NCBI GenBank assembly: GCA_024195585.1
Contig: SWBL01000273.1
Location: 1 to 64,000, forward strand
DNA: 64,000 bases
Direction of reading: 5' to 3'
Origin: Aureobasidium sp. EXF-3400
Taxonomy: Eukaryota; Ascomycota; Dothideomycetes; Dothideales; Saccotheciaceae
Below, one piece after another: positions 35,687 to 45,511 of this stretch (positions are counted from its first letter, which is position 1; the number at the start of each line of letters is the position of its first letter). Under the pieces are notes generated by a model. The model was not told where the DNA came from. It saw only the letters and a list, made by a program, of their open reading frames with translations, and searched no databases. Made by a program: the position numbers and the translations under genes.

Positions 35687-36691
35687 ATGCAGCAGTCTTC
35701 GGTCATTTCTTTCAGCAACCCAGTGCAGGTTTCAGTACCCAGCGAACAGATCAAAGCAATGACCAAAGTTCCAGCACCAGGAGTTTGGGCTCCGGCCATT
35801 ACTTTCTTCGACCCAACGACAGACGATCTCGACCTCAACTCACAGAAAACATACTACAACTACTTATCGAAATCTGGCCTCACAGGACTTGTCATTCTGG
35901 GCACGAATGCGGAGACTTTCCTCCTTACCAGGGAAGAGCGTGCCTCGCTGCTGAAATGCGCACGCGAGGCCGTGGACTCTGGATACCCCATCATGGCAGG
36001 CGTGGGCGGTCACTCGACAAAACAGGTGCTGGAATACATAGGAGATGCAGCCGAGGCAGGAGCTGATTATGTTCTCGTCCTCCCACCTGCATACTTTGGT
36101 CCAGCGACCACCGAGATCGTCGTTCGCAACTTTTATGCTCAAGTCGCGAAAGCTTCCGCGCTTCCAATCGTGCTCTACAACTTTCCAGGAGTATGCAACG
36201 GCGTGGATCTTTCATCGTCTCTGATTGCGGAGCTGGCGAACACACATCCGAACATTGTTGGCGTAAAGCTGACCTGCGGCAGTGTGGGCAAAATCACAAG
36301 ATTGGCCGCACAACTTTCTGCTTCTCGGTTCAGCGTGTACGGTGGACAATCCGACTTTCTTATCGGTGGACTGAGTGTCGGCAGCGCCGGCTGTATTGCA
36401 GCCTTCGCAAATGTGTTTCCCAAGACTTTGAGCCGCATCTACAAGCTCTGGACAGAGGGACAGCACGAGGAGGCTTTGAAGCTGCATCGGGTGGCCAGTC
36501 TGGCAGAGGAGCCTTGCAAGGCGGGCATTGCGAGTACAAAGTATGCGGCAAGCGTGTTCTCGGCTCCCAAGGCTGGCATACAAGACGCGGAGGCAAAGTT
36601 GAGACCTCGCCAACCATATCCGCCAGCAGGAGAAGCAGTGCAGAAAAAGATTCGGGAAGTCATGGCCGAGATGAGCGAGCTGGAAGGTTAA
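35687..36691 (+). CDS. DapA-family (dihydrodipicolinate synthase-like) aldolase
   Basis: A single exon of 334 aa. The class I aldolase TIM barrel acts through a Schiff-base lysine; the fungal homologues act on 2-keto-3-deoxy sugar acids or 4-hydroxy-2-oxoglutarate rather than in lysine synthesis, since fungi use the aminoadipate route. Visible motifs are GVWAPAITFFDPTTDDLDL at the first strand, GLVILGTNAETFLLTREER (the GTxGE-like loop), catalytic Tyr164 in PIVLYNFPG and Schiff-base Lys194 in IVGVKLTCGS. The glycine motif YGGQSDFLIGGLSVGSAGCI follows. The ATG at 35687 is used. The ATG at 35759 would remove a 24-residue Ser/Val-rich leader that could be a targeting extension or not translated. 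Confidence 0.88.
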   Translation: MQQSSVISFSNPVQVSVPSEQIKAMTKVPAPGVWAPAITFFDPTTDDLDLNSQKTYYNYLSKSGLTGLVILGTNAETFLLTREERASLLKCAREAVDSGYPIMAGVGGHSTKQVLEYIGDAAEAGADYVLVLPPAYFGPATTEIVVRNFYAQVAKASALPIVLYNFPGVCNGVDLSSSLIAELANTHPNIVGVKLTCGSVGKITRLAAQLSASRFSVYGGQSDFLIGGLSVGSAGCIAAFANVFPKTLSRIYKLWTEGQHEEALKLHRVASLAEEPCKAGIASTKYAASVFSAPKAGIQDAEAKLRPRQPYPPAGEAVQKKIREVMAEMSELEG

Positions 36692-37089
36692 GTCAAGCAA
36701 TGACTTGGCTATGACCGATTGTACGTACTACGTTTGAAACAGGGTCTGGTCCAAGAATGCTCACTGCCTGTGCGACAAGAGCTAGAATTAGAATAGAATA
36801 TCGAAGAACTCATTTCTCATTAGTGATGGCGCCCGATCGGCCTGGCCACAGTCACTCAAGAATTATTTGGTCCTTAGTGGCTGGACGCGCCTCTTCTGCA
36901 TCGAAAACCGCCCCAATCCCTGGAAAAGGCCAGTGTGTAACGTGGCGGATGTTCGTATGGAGATGCTTCTGTTCTTTGATCGATGCTGCCTCCCAGCTAG
37001 AAATGCGGTGCTGAGGGCCGGGGCTTGGACTCTGTGTTGAGGTATAGTGTAATGCGCCATAGCTGGCAGCGGTGCAACGGTCGTGTCGC
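36692..37089. other. Convergent intergenic gap
   Basis: This is 398 bp of 3' flank between the aldolase and BUD31. No gene is seen. Confidence 0.45.
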
Positions 37090-37704
37090 TCAGTCGCTAC
37101 TTCCGCATCCTCGACATCCGCAGTTGACGCACTCAATGACTTGATCCTCCTTGAGTTGCTTGCGAGGCACGCGACAGATACAAGTGCTGTTGAAGTTGGT
37201 CTCCTTGGTCTGGATGCATCGGAGACAGCAGAGCTAGAAGAGAGCTGTTAGTGTGTGAAAGGCAGAGAATATTGTGAGGCAGCATACCTTTTCGTAGCCC
37301 TGCTTCTTCCACTTTGCGATCAGATTCTTGTCGGCATAGTTGTTCTTCAGCAGCCACTCGTAGAGCTGTTTCGAGATGGCTTCTTTTTCGTAGTAGAGGT
37401 CGTAGATGTATTTGGAGCCTGGTGGTCAGAGTCAGCGCGTGTGGTGGACAGAATGACAGTTGCGCAAGCGTCCATGTCGAGCAATGGGCCACGAAACTAA
37501 AGACGGACCTGGAAAATGTATTGCTCACGTACGCTGATGAGTGATCTGGAACACGGGCCAGACCATTTCGTGCTTTTTCTTGCCTTCATGCGAAGCATTC
37601 TCGGCGTCCTTGAGCTTGTTCGAAAATTCGAGCAGGGTGTCTTCGATGTCTTCGAAACCATCGGGTGGGGGCTTGCGGTTTCTGGAGCTACGGATTGGAG
37701 GCAT
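37090..37704 (-). CDS. BUD31: Bud31/G10 splicing factor
   Basis: Exons 37704..37533, 37418..37288 and 37233..37090 give 148 aa, the standard G10 size. Bud31 is a zinc protein of the spliceosome (NTC-related, contacting U6 and the active site). The N-terminus [20 protein letters not shown] is family-typical. The centre reads [20 protein letters not shown] and [19 protein letters not shown]. The cysteine-rich end [29 protein letters not shown] supplies the zinc-cluster ligands. The first donor is GTACGT inside the Arg codon of HQRSKYIYD. The start codon is 286 bp from that of the divergent NDUFA6 gene. Confidence 0.96.
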
Positions 37705-37990
37705 GTTGGTGTGCGGGTCGAGATGAGTGGAGACGACGGAGATGCGGACGATCAAAGCGACGGTGATGAATGCGATCAAGGCGACTGGCGACTGGACAAC
37801 GAGGCGATGGCAGCGCGTGAAAGAGTGGCCGACGAGAGAAAGAAGGTGACGCGCCAAAAGTGATGCCAAGGCTGCTGACCCTCCGGCGGGCTCTCTCAGC
37901 CGGACGCCGGACGGTATCGATGGCTCGCTCACGCTGTCGAAGCTCTCGAATGCGCCATTGAACTTCCGTCCACTCGTCTCAGCACACACA
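37705..37990. promoter_or_regulatory. Shared BUD31/NDUFA6 bidirectional promoter
   Basis: 286 bp lie between opposite start codons. The region is GC-rich, with CGGCGGGCT and CCGGACGCCGG near 37882-37910. No TATA box is evident. Confidence 0.55.
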
Positions 37991-38593
37991 ATGATCAACC
38001 CTACCTACCTTGCCCAAAGGACACGCTCGTGTACGCCCACTCCGCCCTTCTACGCCTTTGCGCCGTCACGCTGACCCCACCCCCCATAGCCGTCAACTGG
38101 AACGATGCCCAGAAGCGAGTGATCAAGTCCTACCGCGATTGGGTCCGCGCTGTATGATGCCCTTCACCGACACAATCGCCCCTAGGATGTCCCTCTGATG
38201 TTATCCAGGCTCCCGAGATCCAACAGATGTACTCGCTCAACATGCCCGTCTCGGCCATCCGCACAAAGATGAGACAAGAGTTTGAAAGACACCGTTACGT
38301 CCAGCAATTGAAGACTGTCGATGTCCTTCTGTTCAACTCCCACCAGGAATACCAGGTACACCATCCTCTACGGCCTCAATCAAGCCAAATTTTGACCCTT
38401 TGTCTACCCAGGAAACCCTCAACTTCTGGAAGCAACTCACCCACGTCCTCAAGTACTTCCGCGCCGAGGAGGACCCCAAGGCTGCACTGCCCAAGAACTT
38501 TATCCAAGGTTTCCTCGAGGTATGGAATACCCTCCTGTCAAATCATATGCAAGCTTCTTGTATTGACGCTGCTATCTCTAGGGACGCAACTAG
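37991..38593 (+). CDS. NDUFA6: Complex I LYR subunit NDUFA6 (B14)
   Basis: Five exons, 37991..38030, 38090..38151, 38209..38355, 38412..38519 and 38582..38593, give 122 aa. This LYR-family subunit sits at the matrix arm/membrane arm joint of NADH:ubiquinone oxidoreductase and binds acyl-carrier protein. The LYR-equivalent region is [20 protein letters not shown]. Then follow [39 protein letters not shown] and the invariant end [14 protein letters not shown]. The last exon is only 12 nt, coding Gly-Arg-Asn-stop. Reading through the fourth intron would give an aberrant tail. Mitochondrial targeting must come from the internal sequence because the N-terminus is short. Confidence 0.93.
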
Positions 38594-38723
38594 AGAACAA
38601 AACAATCATGATGCGCCTTTTGACTTTCCCCAGCCCTTCCGTAATGATACCATTTTAAACCGCAACCCAGTTGTGTCCATATGCACAAGAACGCCTAAAA
38701 CATGCATGCTTTCGTCCATATTA

Positions 38724-39343
38724 TCATGCCTTAGAGGCATTGAACTCATCTCTTGACACGGTGAACTTGTCGACCACCACATCGCAGAGATCCATCAGAT
38801 CGCTGAGGCCCTTTTCCAAAACATCGTAAACATTGACTTCGTCTGTGGGCTGGTCAGAAACTTGTCTTTGCACACATCGGATTCATCCTTACCCCAAGTT
38901 TGGATGCGCAAGTTCATTTTTGCTTCTGAAGGATGGGGAATTGAGTAACCGCAGAACTCAACGTCCGGGCTGTATTTGCATGAGTTTACTGGTTCCAAGA
39001 TAAATCGAATAGTCTCTCACTTCTTCATGATGATGTATCGCAAAGCGTTTCCAAGGGTGTGGTCTTCCTTGGTGAATTCGAATGAAGCAGCAGTATCAGT
39101 TGATCCAGGCAGCTATTCTTCATCAGATTTGCTCGTGAATATTTGTTTTTTTGTTTGTCGCAACGCATTTTTGCAATTTGCACGATAGTAGGCGAAAAAG
39201 ATAGAAGTCATATGGGAAAAAAGTATGAACAGAAAACTTACGACTCTGATGCGCTGAGGCTCGACAAGTTCAACTTCGGCATCGTTGATTTCAGCACTAC
39301 CGGCATTGGCATCAGCCATCTCGAGATCTCCGTTGGTAGACAT
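38724..39343 (-). CDS. RPC19: RNA polymerase I and III subunit RPAC2 (AC19)
   Basis: Four exons, 39343..39242, 39112..39021, 38969..38893 and 38842..38724, give 129 aa. AC19 is the alpha-like assembly subunit that pairs with AC40 in polymerases I and III. After an acidic 30-residue start ([17 protein letters not shown]) comes the Rpb11-like fold. It reads [40 protein letters not shown] and [17 protein letters not shown] helical tail follows: [20 protein letters not shown], ending EFNASKA. All junctions fall inside conserved text, so the model is secure. It is divergent to HIS3 with 183 bp between start codons, and its 3' end is 130 bp from that of NDUFA6. Confidence 0.94.
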
Positions 39344-39526
39344 GACTTGTTCTGTGTTTTCTATGATGTGCAGAAATGTTGCGATATAGCATCGCAGGCG
39401 GGAGAAGTTTGACGCCAAGGCGGTTATCTTATCTTGCATCTCCGTGCTGACCATCGGCTTTTGGAAAGATGCTCGTCATTTCACCGGAGCCAATTCAACC
39501 ACGATTTCACGATCAACATCATACGC
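39344..39526. promoter_or_regulatory. Shared RPC19/HIS3 bidirectional promoter
   Basis: 183 bp lie between start codons. Two overlapping GATA-type elements (TTATCTTATCT, 39424-39434) and a CCAAT at about 39490 are visible. No canonical TGACTCA (Gcn4/CpcA) site is seen. Confidence 0.55.
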
Positions 39527-40266
39527 ATGCTCAACATGTCTGACAACAAAGTCCGCAGTGCTGTCATCAACCGCGACACCAACGAGACCAAGATCCAATT
39601 GGCTCTCAACCTCGACGGTGGTTCCCTGGAGCAAATCACATCTGAGGAAAATGGCGCAGACAAGTCACACGCTGCTCAGGCTTCGAAGTCACAAACTATC
39701 GACATTGACACCGGCATTGGCTTCCTGGACCACATGATTCACGCTCTCGCAAAGCACTCTGGTTGGAGTCTGAAGCTCAGATGTCGCGGTGACCTCCACA
39801 TCGACGACCACCACACTGCCGAGGATGTCTTCATCGCCATGGGTCAGGTGCGTTGGGTTGACGACAGAACATGCAGTAGTGCATCGTGCTAATAAGTAAC
39901 CAGGCCTTCAAGTCCGCCATCAAGTCGACCGCTGGTCTCGCCCGTTTCGGTTACGCATATGCCCCCCTCGACGAAGCCCTCGCTCGTGCAGTCGTCGACC
40001 TGTCCAACCGTCCCTTCTGCGTCACCGACCTGAAGCTCCGTCGTGAGAAGATTGGCGATCTGAGCACCGAGATGCTGCCTCACTGTCTGCAAAGTTTCTC
40101 GCAGGGTTCCGGCGTCACCATGCACGTGGATGTCATCAGAGGTGACAACGACCACCACAAAGCCGAGAGTGCTTTCAAGGCTCTTGCTGTTGCCATCAGG
40201 ATGGCTAGCACACCTGTCGTCGGCCGCGAAGGCGAGATCCCAAGCACCAAGGGCGTTCTCTTCTAG
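39527..40266 (+). CDS. HIS3: Imidazoleglycerol-phosphate dehydratase
   Basis: Exons 39527..39847 and 39904..40266, with a 56-nt phase-0 intron, give 227 aa. It catalyses the sixth step of histidine synthesis, dehydrating IGP with two Mn ions per site. The duplicated fold shows [20 protein letters not shown], then [20 protein letters not shown] with the His/Glu metal ligands. The second half has [20 protein letters not shown] and [20 protein letters not shown]. The start may be the ATG at 39527 (MLNMSDNK) or the one three codons on at 39536. A loop insertion near residues 35-50 is common in filamentous fungi. The promoter is shared with RPC19. Confidence 0.96.
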
Positions 40267-40746
40267 ACATTGTCCCTATAGATTCTGCTTCTCAAACGTT
40301 GCACAATAATGTCTTGATGATATATCGCTGGCCTGCAGATAGGTCTCGAGTAGATGCATCGCCAAATGTTTTGAACCCTCTATACTGGCCAGCGTACAGA
40401 TTCCCTCATCCCCTTCCTGTACCACTCGACCTTCTCTCTATACCCTGTCCTTCCTGTTTTCACCCTGTCTGCAAACATCACACTTTGCTTGCTCCCTTTC
40501 GTCTTTCGTACCAAGGAAGACTCGCTCGAGGGAGTGTTGTTTCCCACCTCTTTCATAATTCCACGGCTCAACGACACCCGCTGGGTTCCAATGCTGTAAT
40601 GAAGAGCGTACTCTGTGCTCGACGCAGCAAGCCTTTACGACCTGCCTTTACATGTCGAGTCGATGCTCTTTCTGATCTATGAAGGATCGCTGTATCCCTG
40701 TCCACCGTACCACCTTTGGACAGATGATATTAGAGCAACCTTTCCC
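40267..40746. other. Convergent intergenic gap
   Basis: This is 480 bp of 3' flank between HIS3 and the GH43 gene, pyrimidine-rich around 40410-40500. No gene is seen. Confidence 0.45.
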
Positions 40747-41831
40747 TCACATGGTAATGACTTCCGTGCCTTTCAGCGTTATCAGCGTGGTATACATAGC
40801 ACGGCCTTTCCCGTAGTTGGCGTGAAGAACCATGTGCCTGTTATCGCCCCAGACCGACATGCCGCCAGGAGCCTTGAGTCCGTTTCCATCTCCAGTCCTG
40901 AACAGCGCACTGCTTGCACGGGTGTAAGGTCCCTTGAGATTGGTCGCTGTTGCGTAAGACACCGTATATCCTGAAGTCGCGAAGCAGCCACTGCTGAAGA
41001 AGAGAAAGTAGACACCAGCTCGAGAACGGGTTAGGACTGGAGCTTCCAGGATGCCCTGATCCGCAGCGCCATCGTTGTCCAGGATAGCGACCGCGTTAGC
41101 AGTAAAGGTATGGCCATCAGCAGCCACTGGTTGAAGCATCAGTGGCGTACCGACGATGGGTGCAACAGTATTTCCGCAAGCGCCGCCATGGCCAATAGAA
41201 TTTCCGTCCACCTTATACACGACATATCGTTTGCCATCTCTGTCCTTGAAGCCGGAGGCATCGATAGCACCTCCTCTGGACAACGGACAGAATAGCGCGT
41301 CAGCAAATCCTGTGTATGGACCCAGGATTGTTGGCGACGTGGCAGCGCCGACGCAATGCTTTGAACCATCTGGACGAGCCGCTGCAGTTGCAGAGTAGTA
41401 CATGATGAAGGAACCATCGTCCTGAATGCGAAAGTCAGTAAGTCATCAAAATATGCCTGTGGACACAAAAGACCGACCAATTGCGAAACATCCGGAGCCC
41501 ACGTCAGGTAGTTGGCCATTCGCACCCAAGGTGGAAGCACCGGTAAAGCATCGAACTGCGAACCATCTGCATTCTTCACTATCGTCCAATCCTCGAAATT
41601 GGTGGACTGAGCTACCTGGATCTTGACATCCGTACCTCTGCTATGCGTAGCGAACGCATACCATGTGCCATTGACCTTGATGATACTTGGATCCGGGAAG
41701 TTGGCTGTGATGGCCAAGTCGATTGTTGCTCGCTTTGACAGCGATATTTGGTTTGTCGAGGGTTCACATCTCACAGCACCAAAGACCGTAAATAAAATCC
41801 ACATCAAGGTATATGCCGAACTTCGGAACAT
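40747..41831 (-). CDS. Secreted glycoside hydrolase family 43 enzyme
   Basis: Exons 41831..41478 and 41421..40747 give 342 aa. Residues 1-22 form a signal peptide (MFRSSAYTLMWILFTVFGAV, Cys following), so the protein is secreted. GH43 five-bladed propellers hydrolyse arabinan, xylan or related plant side chains by inversion. The three acidic residues are visible: base Asp47 in ANFPDPSIIKVNGTWYAF, pKa-modulating Asp172 in GGAIDASGFKDRDGKRYVVY and acid Glu244 in QGILEAPVLT. The catalytic domain fills the protein; there is no binding module. The donor is GTCGGT. Subfamily and substrate cannot be set by eye. The first in-frame ATG at 41831 was chosen because it starts the signal peptide. Confidence 0.88.
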
Positions 41832-43832
41832 GTTCGCAGTCGACGTAAAAAAATAGAAGTTGCTAATAAAGAGCGGCCATGTCCACACAAGTACTCTGGC
41901 AACGGCAAATGTTGCGGTCAACGGTCGGCCGTTGCGAAGGTGAGATAGATTGTTGTTCTACTGGAGCTGAACAACGTTTGAAGATCACAGTTGTATCTCG
42001 ATTGATACGAATCGAGGCTGCTCTTATTTGATCTGTGAATGATTCCTTCCTGGATACCTGTTGACGGTAAAGTCGTGAGGGGTGTCGAGAAAGTCTTGGG
42101 TGCGGCAGATCAAATGTCATCTTGAGGGACGTACTACTCATTCGGTTAGGTACAATACTCCAGACCGCAATTTCTTGAAGTACAGATACACTGCCATGGC
42201 AAAGGCGCTGCCAAGCTGATCCGACTCGGTGTAGAGGTTGCGACACATGTATGGTGGATGTAGAGGCCGAGATGCCGCGTCCACAGCCTCGAGTACTGAT
42301 CGTTGCAAAGACTACAATCTGATGTGAGCATATTCAGCCGTGTTGAATACGACGAGACATCGATGCTTGATGCACGTAAGACTATGAATGGTTGACCACA
42401 AAATATTCACGATCCAGACGCCAAACGATGGAAGAAACGACTGGGTTGTGGCAGCGGCAGGAAGCCAAGCCTATCATCAAACCCTGTAAGGACTGAAAGT
42501 TTATTGTCCGTGATTCGGTCTTCACATGCCCTCAAAACAAGCTGTCCTCGTGATAATCTGCGACGAAGATGAGAGAATAGTAAGAAGACCTTTCTTTTCG
42601 GCTCAACTGCGAAGCCACGTATTTGGAGGCTTGACAGGACAAGCCAATCAGCCGAGCAAGCATAGCGTCCGATCTTACTTGCATGACAGGGCAAAGAGGG
42701 AACTGCTGGAAACTTGTCGTCGGAAGAGTTGTTTACGATGAATCAGAAGGTTATACACTTTGGGGAAGCAGATTAATTTCTTGAGTATCAGATTTAGGTA
42801 GGTATAAGGAGTAGATCGATAAGAAGCATGTGTATAAAGCCGAGGTAATTAGCCGGTGCAAACTCCTAGGGCTTTCGAAATACTGTCAGACAGCTCCTTG
42901 ACACCATAAACAGAGAACTAATACGCGATGCTCGGCTGTCATGTCAAGTCTTTTGCTGATCAAATCTCTCTGATCACAAGCTGTCCGATGATCATCGCGG
43001 CCATCGGAAGAATTTGGACCTCTGAGACCTCGCTGTAAGGGTTCCTGGTTGCCGGTTCTCGGACTGGTGGCCGTTGCAGGACCCGCGAGTCGCAGCAAAC
43101 ATTGACAAGACAACCTGCCAAGCAGCTGTAGTCATGAGAGACACAGGGCTGCCCATTGTTGGTATAGCTCTCCGTGGGAAGGAGCTCGCTATCGACAGAT
43201 TGGCGTGGAAGCTCGCTAGAAACGCGACATGGCGTTCCTTAAGGACGTACCCTGACTCAACCCTAGCCACGGCCATCCTCGTGGCAAAGTATAATCCGCA
43301 GGGCGTCTACTGTCGGCTCCTGAAGCGTACGTAACTACATCGCTTACCTGCACACAGCCCGTTCAATTTCATGGGCTTCTAGGGGCGCCATTGCTGGCCG
43401 CGGTCTAGTTCGTCCATCGAACTTCAGCCTCGAGTAGTCAGTGCCGAACAATTCGCCAATAAAACCACCCATCGCTCCGCAGGGCAGCCGTTCGCCCTCT
43501 CCAGATGGGGTAAGCCATGCGGAGGATCCCCTTGACATGGTCGTTTTGCGATCTACGCGTAGATCTCCACATGGTTTAGTCAATATTACTTGCTGGTACC
43601 CATGATCCTTCTAGCACATGGACCCTACTTCTTTTCTCAGGAAGTTCTTGTAGCTGCCCTACCTCGAGACTCTTATTCTTGACGTGCGCTTGTTCTGGGC
43701 TCTCCAGCCCCATTTCTTTCCTTTGTCCTTCTCCGTCCAGACACCATCGAAGATAGCCACTATCGCATTGTTATTGCCGACTACTAGCGATTTCTCTACC
43801 CTGTCAGCTTATTGCGAATTGGGACAGCAGAC
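41832..43832. other. 2-kb intergenic region, no supported gene
   Basis: This gap separates divergent GH43 and membrane-protein genes. Frames up to about 95 codons exist on both strands, but none has splice logic or family motifs. A perfect 7-bp inverted repeat (CTCGATT...AATCGAG) lies near 41997-42016. Confidence 0.45.
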
Positions 43833-45073
43833 ATGGGTCTCATCGAGAAGCCGAGTGATCCTCATGGATTGACGCTCGAGGCGTGGGCCCAGGTAAGTAA
43901 GAGAGCGAAAATTGAGTAGACAGCATAGCTAACTTGGTCAAAACAGGGCCTGATGTTCGGTAGCCTGATGACTATGGCATGTATCACAATCGCAAACATG
44001 CGAAAAAGAGTCGTCCTCCATCATCTCATTCTCATAGAGGTTCGTATACCACGCATCCCCACAACTCCTTCCCCATTTTCCCTAAGCTGGGGATGGCCTC
44101 TGTGCGCCTGTCGCTCTCGGCCTTACCACGGTGCCATGCGTCTAGGCTCACGGCCTAGCTCATTACCAACGAACCTTCTACTAACACGACTTGTTTGACA
44201 GTTGATTTTCGGTCTATTCCAAGGAACATTCATCTTTCCGGATCCGCCGTACTATGGATGGTATGAATCTGTGGGAGCTTTGTTCCTCAACATCAGTTGG
44301 AGTCTACACAATGTCATCTCATGGATGAAGAACAAACCCTTCTTGAGCCGAAAGATGTCCATGATCTATATCGGCACTGTCATAATGGTCCAACCTTATT
44401 GGATTGCAGAGATCGCTGCAAACTTTCTTTACTTCAACAACATCAACCACAAGATCTTCGAACACCTCCGGCCCTTCGAGGCATTGTTCAGGTATGCAAA
44501 CGCCTCACGTTTGCAATCACTTCAATCTCTAATCTCTACTCTAGGGACCCTTGGTGGATCTTCACAATTCTGAACCTTGTTTACAACATCAAGAAAAGAT
44601 ACGATTTTGGCTTCGTCGAGCTCGTACGCATATCGCCGCGCTTCGGTGTCCTCCTCGTGGTGATGACGCTTTCGGTCATGTTCCTCTTCGTCGACATTCT
44701 CAGCGTCACCCATGTCATCCCCAGCAAAGGACTACCTGACGGCATCAACCCATTCTGGAAATTGTCTTTCATTTTCAAATGCATGACCGACACCGTCATT
44801 CTCGACGATTTCAAAACAGCATTGGACAAGATGAAGGACTACAGGCTCAAGAGAGTCGCAAGTTATGTGGACACGTACGATAATGCCGAGAGAGGATCCA
44901 CAGAACCCATCACTGTTCACACAACTGTCACGCAACATGAACATTACGAGAGCAGGATGAGGAACGACGACAGCAGCATGAATGGCAAAGATTGGGCGAC
45001 TCATTCTCACATTGAGCTAGTTGAGCTTGAAGAAGTCACGCCACCGCCGACAGTTCGTACACAGATTGGTTGA
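43833..45073 (+). CDS. Seven-span membrane protein of unknown function
   Basis: Exons 43833..43892, 43947..44039, 44202..44491 and 44545..45073 give 323 aa. Hydrophobic segments are FGSLMTMACITIANM, ILIELIFGLFQGTFIF, GALFLNISWSLHNVI, IYIGTVIMVQPYWIAEIAAN, PWWIFTILNLVYNI, GVLLVVMTLSVMFLFVDILS and WKLSFIFKCMTDTVILDDF. That is about seven spans with a very short N-terminus and an 80-residue polar tail. The layout resembles fungal receptor-like orphans, but no known receptor family motif (Pth11 CFEM, carbon-sensing, opsin lysine) is seen. The third intron (162 nt) is longer than usual here, although the joined sequence RP...FRDPWW reads smoothly. The tail has Thr/His-rich and acidic stretches. 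Confidence 0.75.
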
Positions 45074-45511
45074 ATGTGTTTCTTTTCTCCCTTCTTTGTA
45101 TATATCACTCTATACCCTTAATTCAAGAGCAAGGTCAGGATTGAGTCCAGTTCTTCTTATCGAGCGATTCCTCTGAGGATTGAAGAGCCCTATTATCTTT
45201 GCACACTTCCAGGATGCGTGCTGAGTCAGATAACCATGATGATTATGGCCGGAAACTCTTCGGAGCGAGTGTTTTTGACATGTTCGGCAGTGTCCACCCT
45301 GTGTCTTCTACCAAGTAACATGACAAAGTGTCTGTTATAAGAAGACACCGGGTCCCGAGGCCACTCTCGACATCAACAATCACCATCGACCAAGAAACAG
45401 TTGTTTTAATCTGGTTTTTGTATTTGTACTACTTGAGATCCCTTCCAATTTGTTCGCTTTTTCCAATTTGTTCGCTTCTTCCAATCTTTTCGCTTTTTCC
45501 ACACTACACTT
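45074..45511. other. Convergent intergenic gap with tandem repeat
   Basis: This is 438 bp of 3' flank shared by the membrane-protein gene and the protease gene. It holds the 18-bp repeat listed separately. Confidence 0.5.
45443..45500. repeat. 18-bp tandem repeat, about 3.2 copies
   Basis: The unit TTCCAATTTGTTCGCTTT occurs three times back to back (45443, 45461, 45479), with two or three changes in the last copy and a partial fourth. It lies just beyond the protease stop codon, in its likely 3' UTR. Confidence 0.85.

Noticed and set aside
35292..36691. Possible biosynthetic cluster of acetyltransferase-like and DapA-like genes
   Set aside because: Two divergent enzymes alone, flanked by housekeeping genes, with no backbone synthase, transporter or local regulator tied to them.
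36970..37530. Unspliced 131-codon frame at BUD31
   Set aside because: It includes intron sequence; only the three-exon model gives the conserved G10 protein.
42992..43583. Protein-like frames on both strands between GH43 and the membrane-protein gene
   Set aside because: Frames are under 100 codons, overlap each other on opposite strands, have no splice-consistent partners and no motif I recognise.
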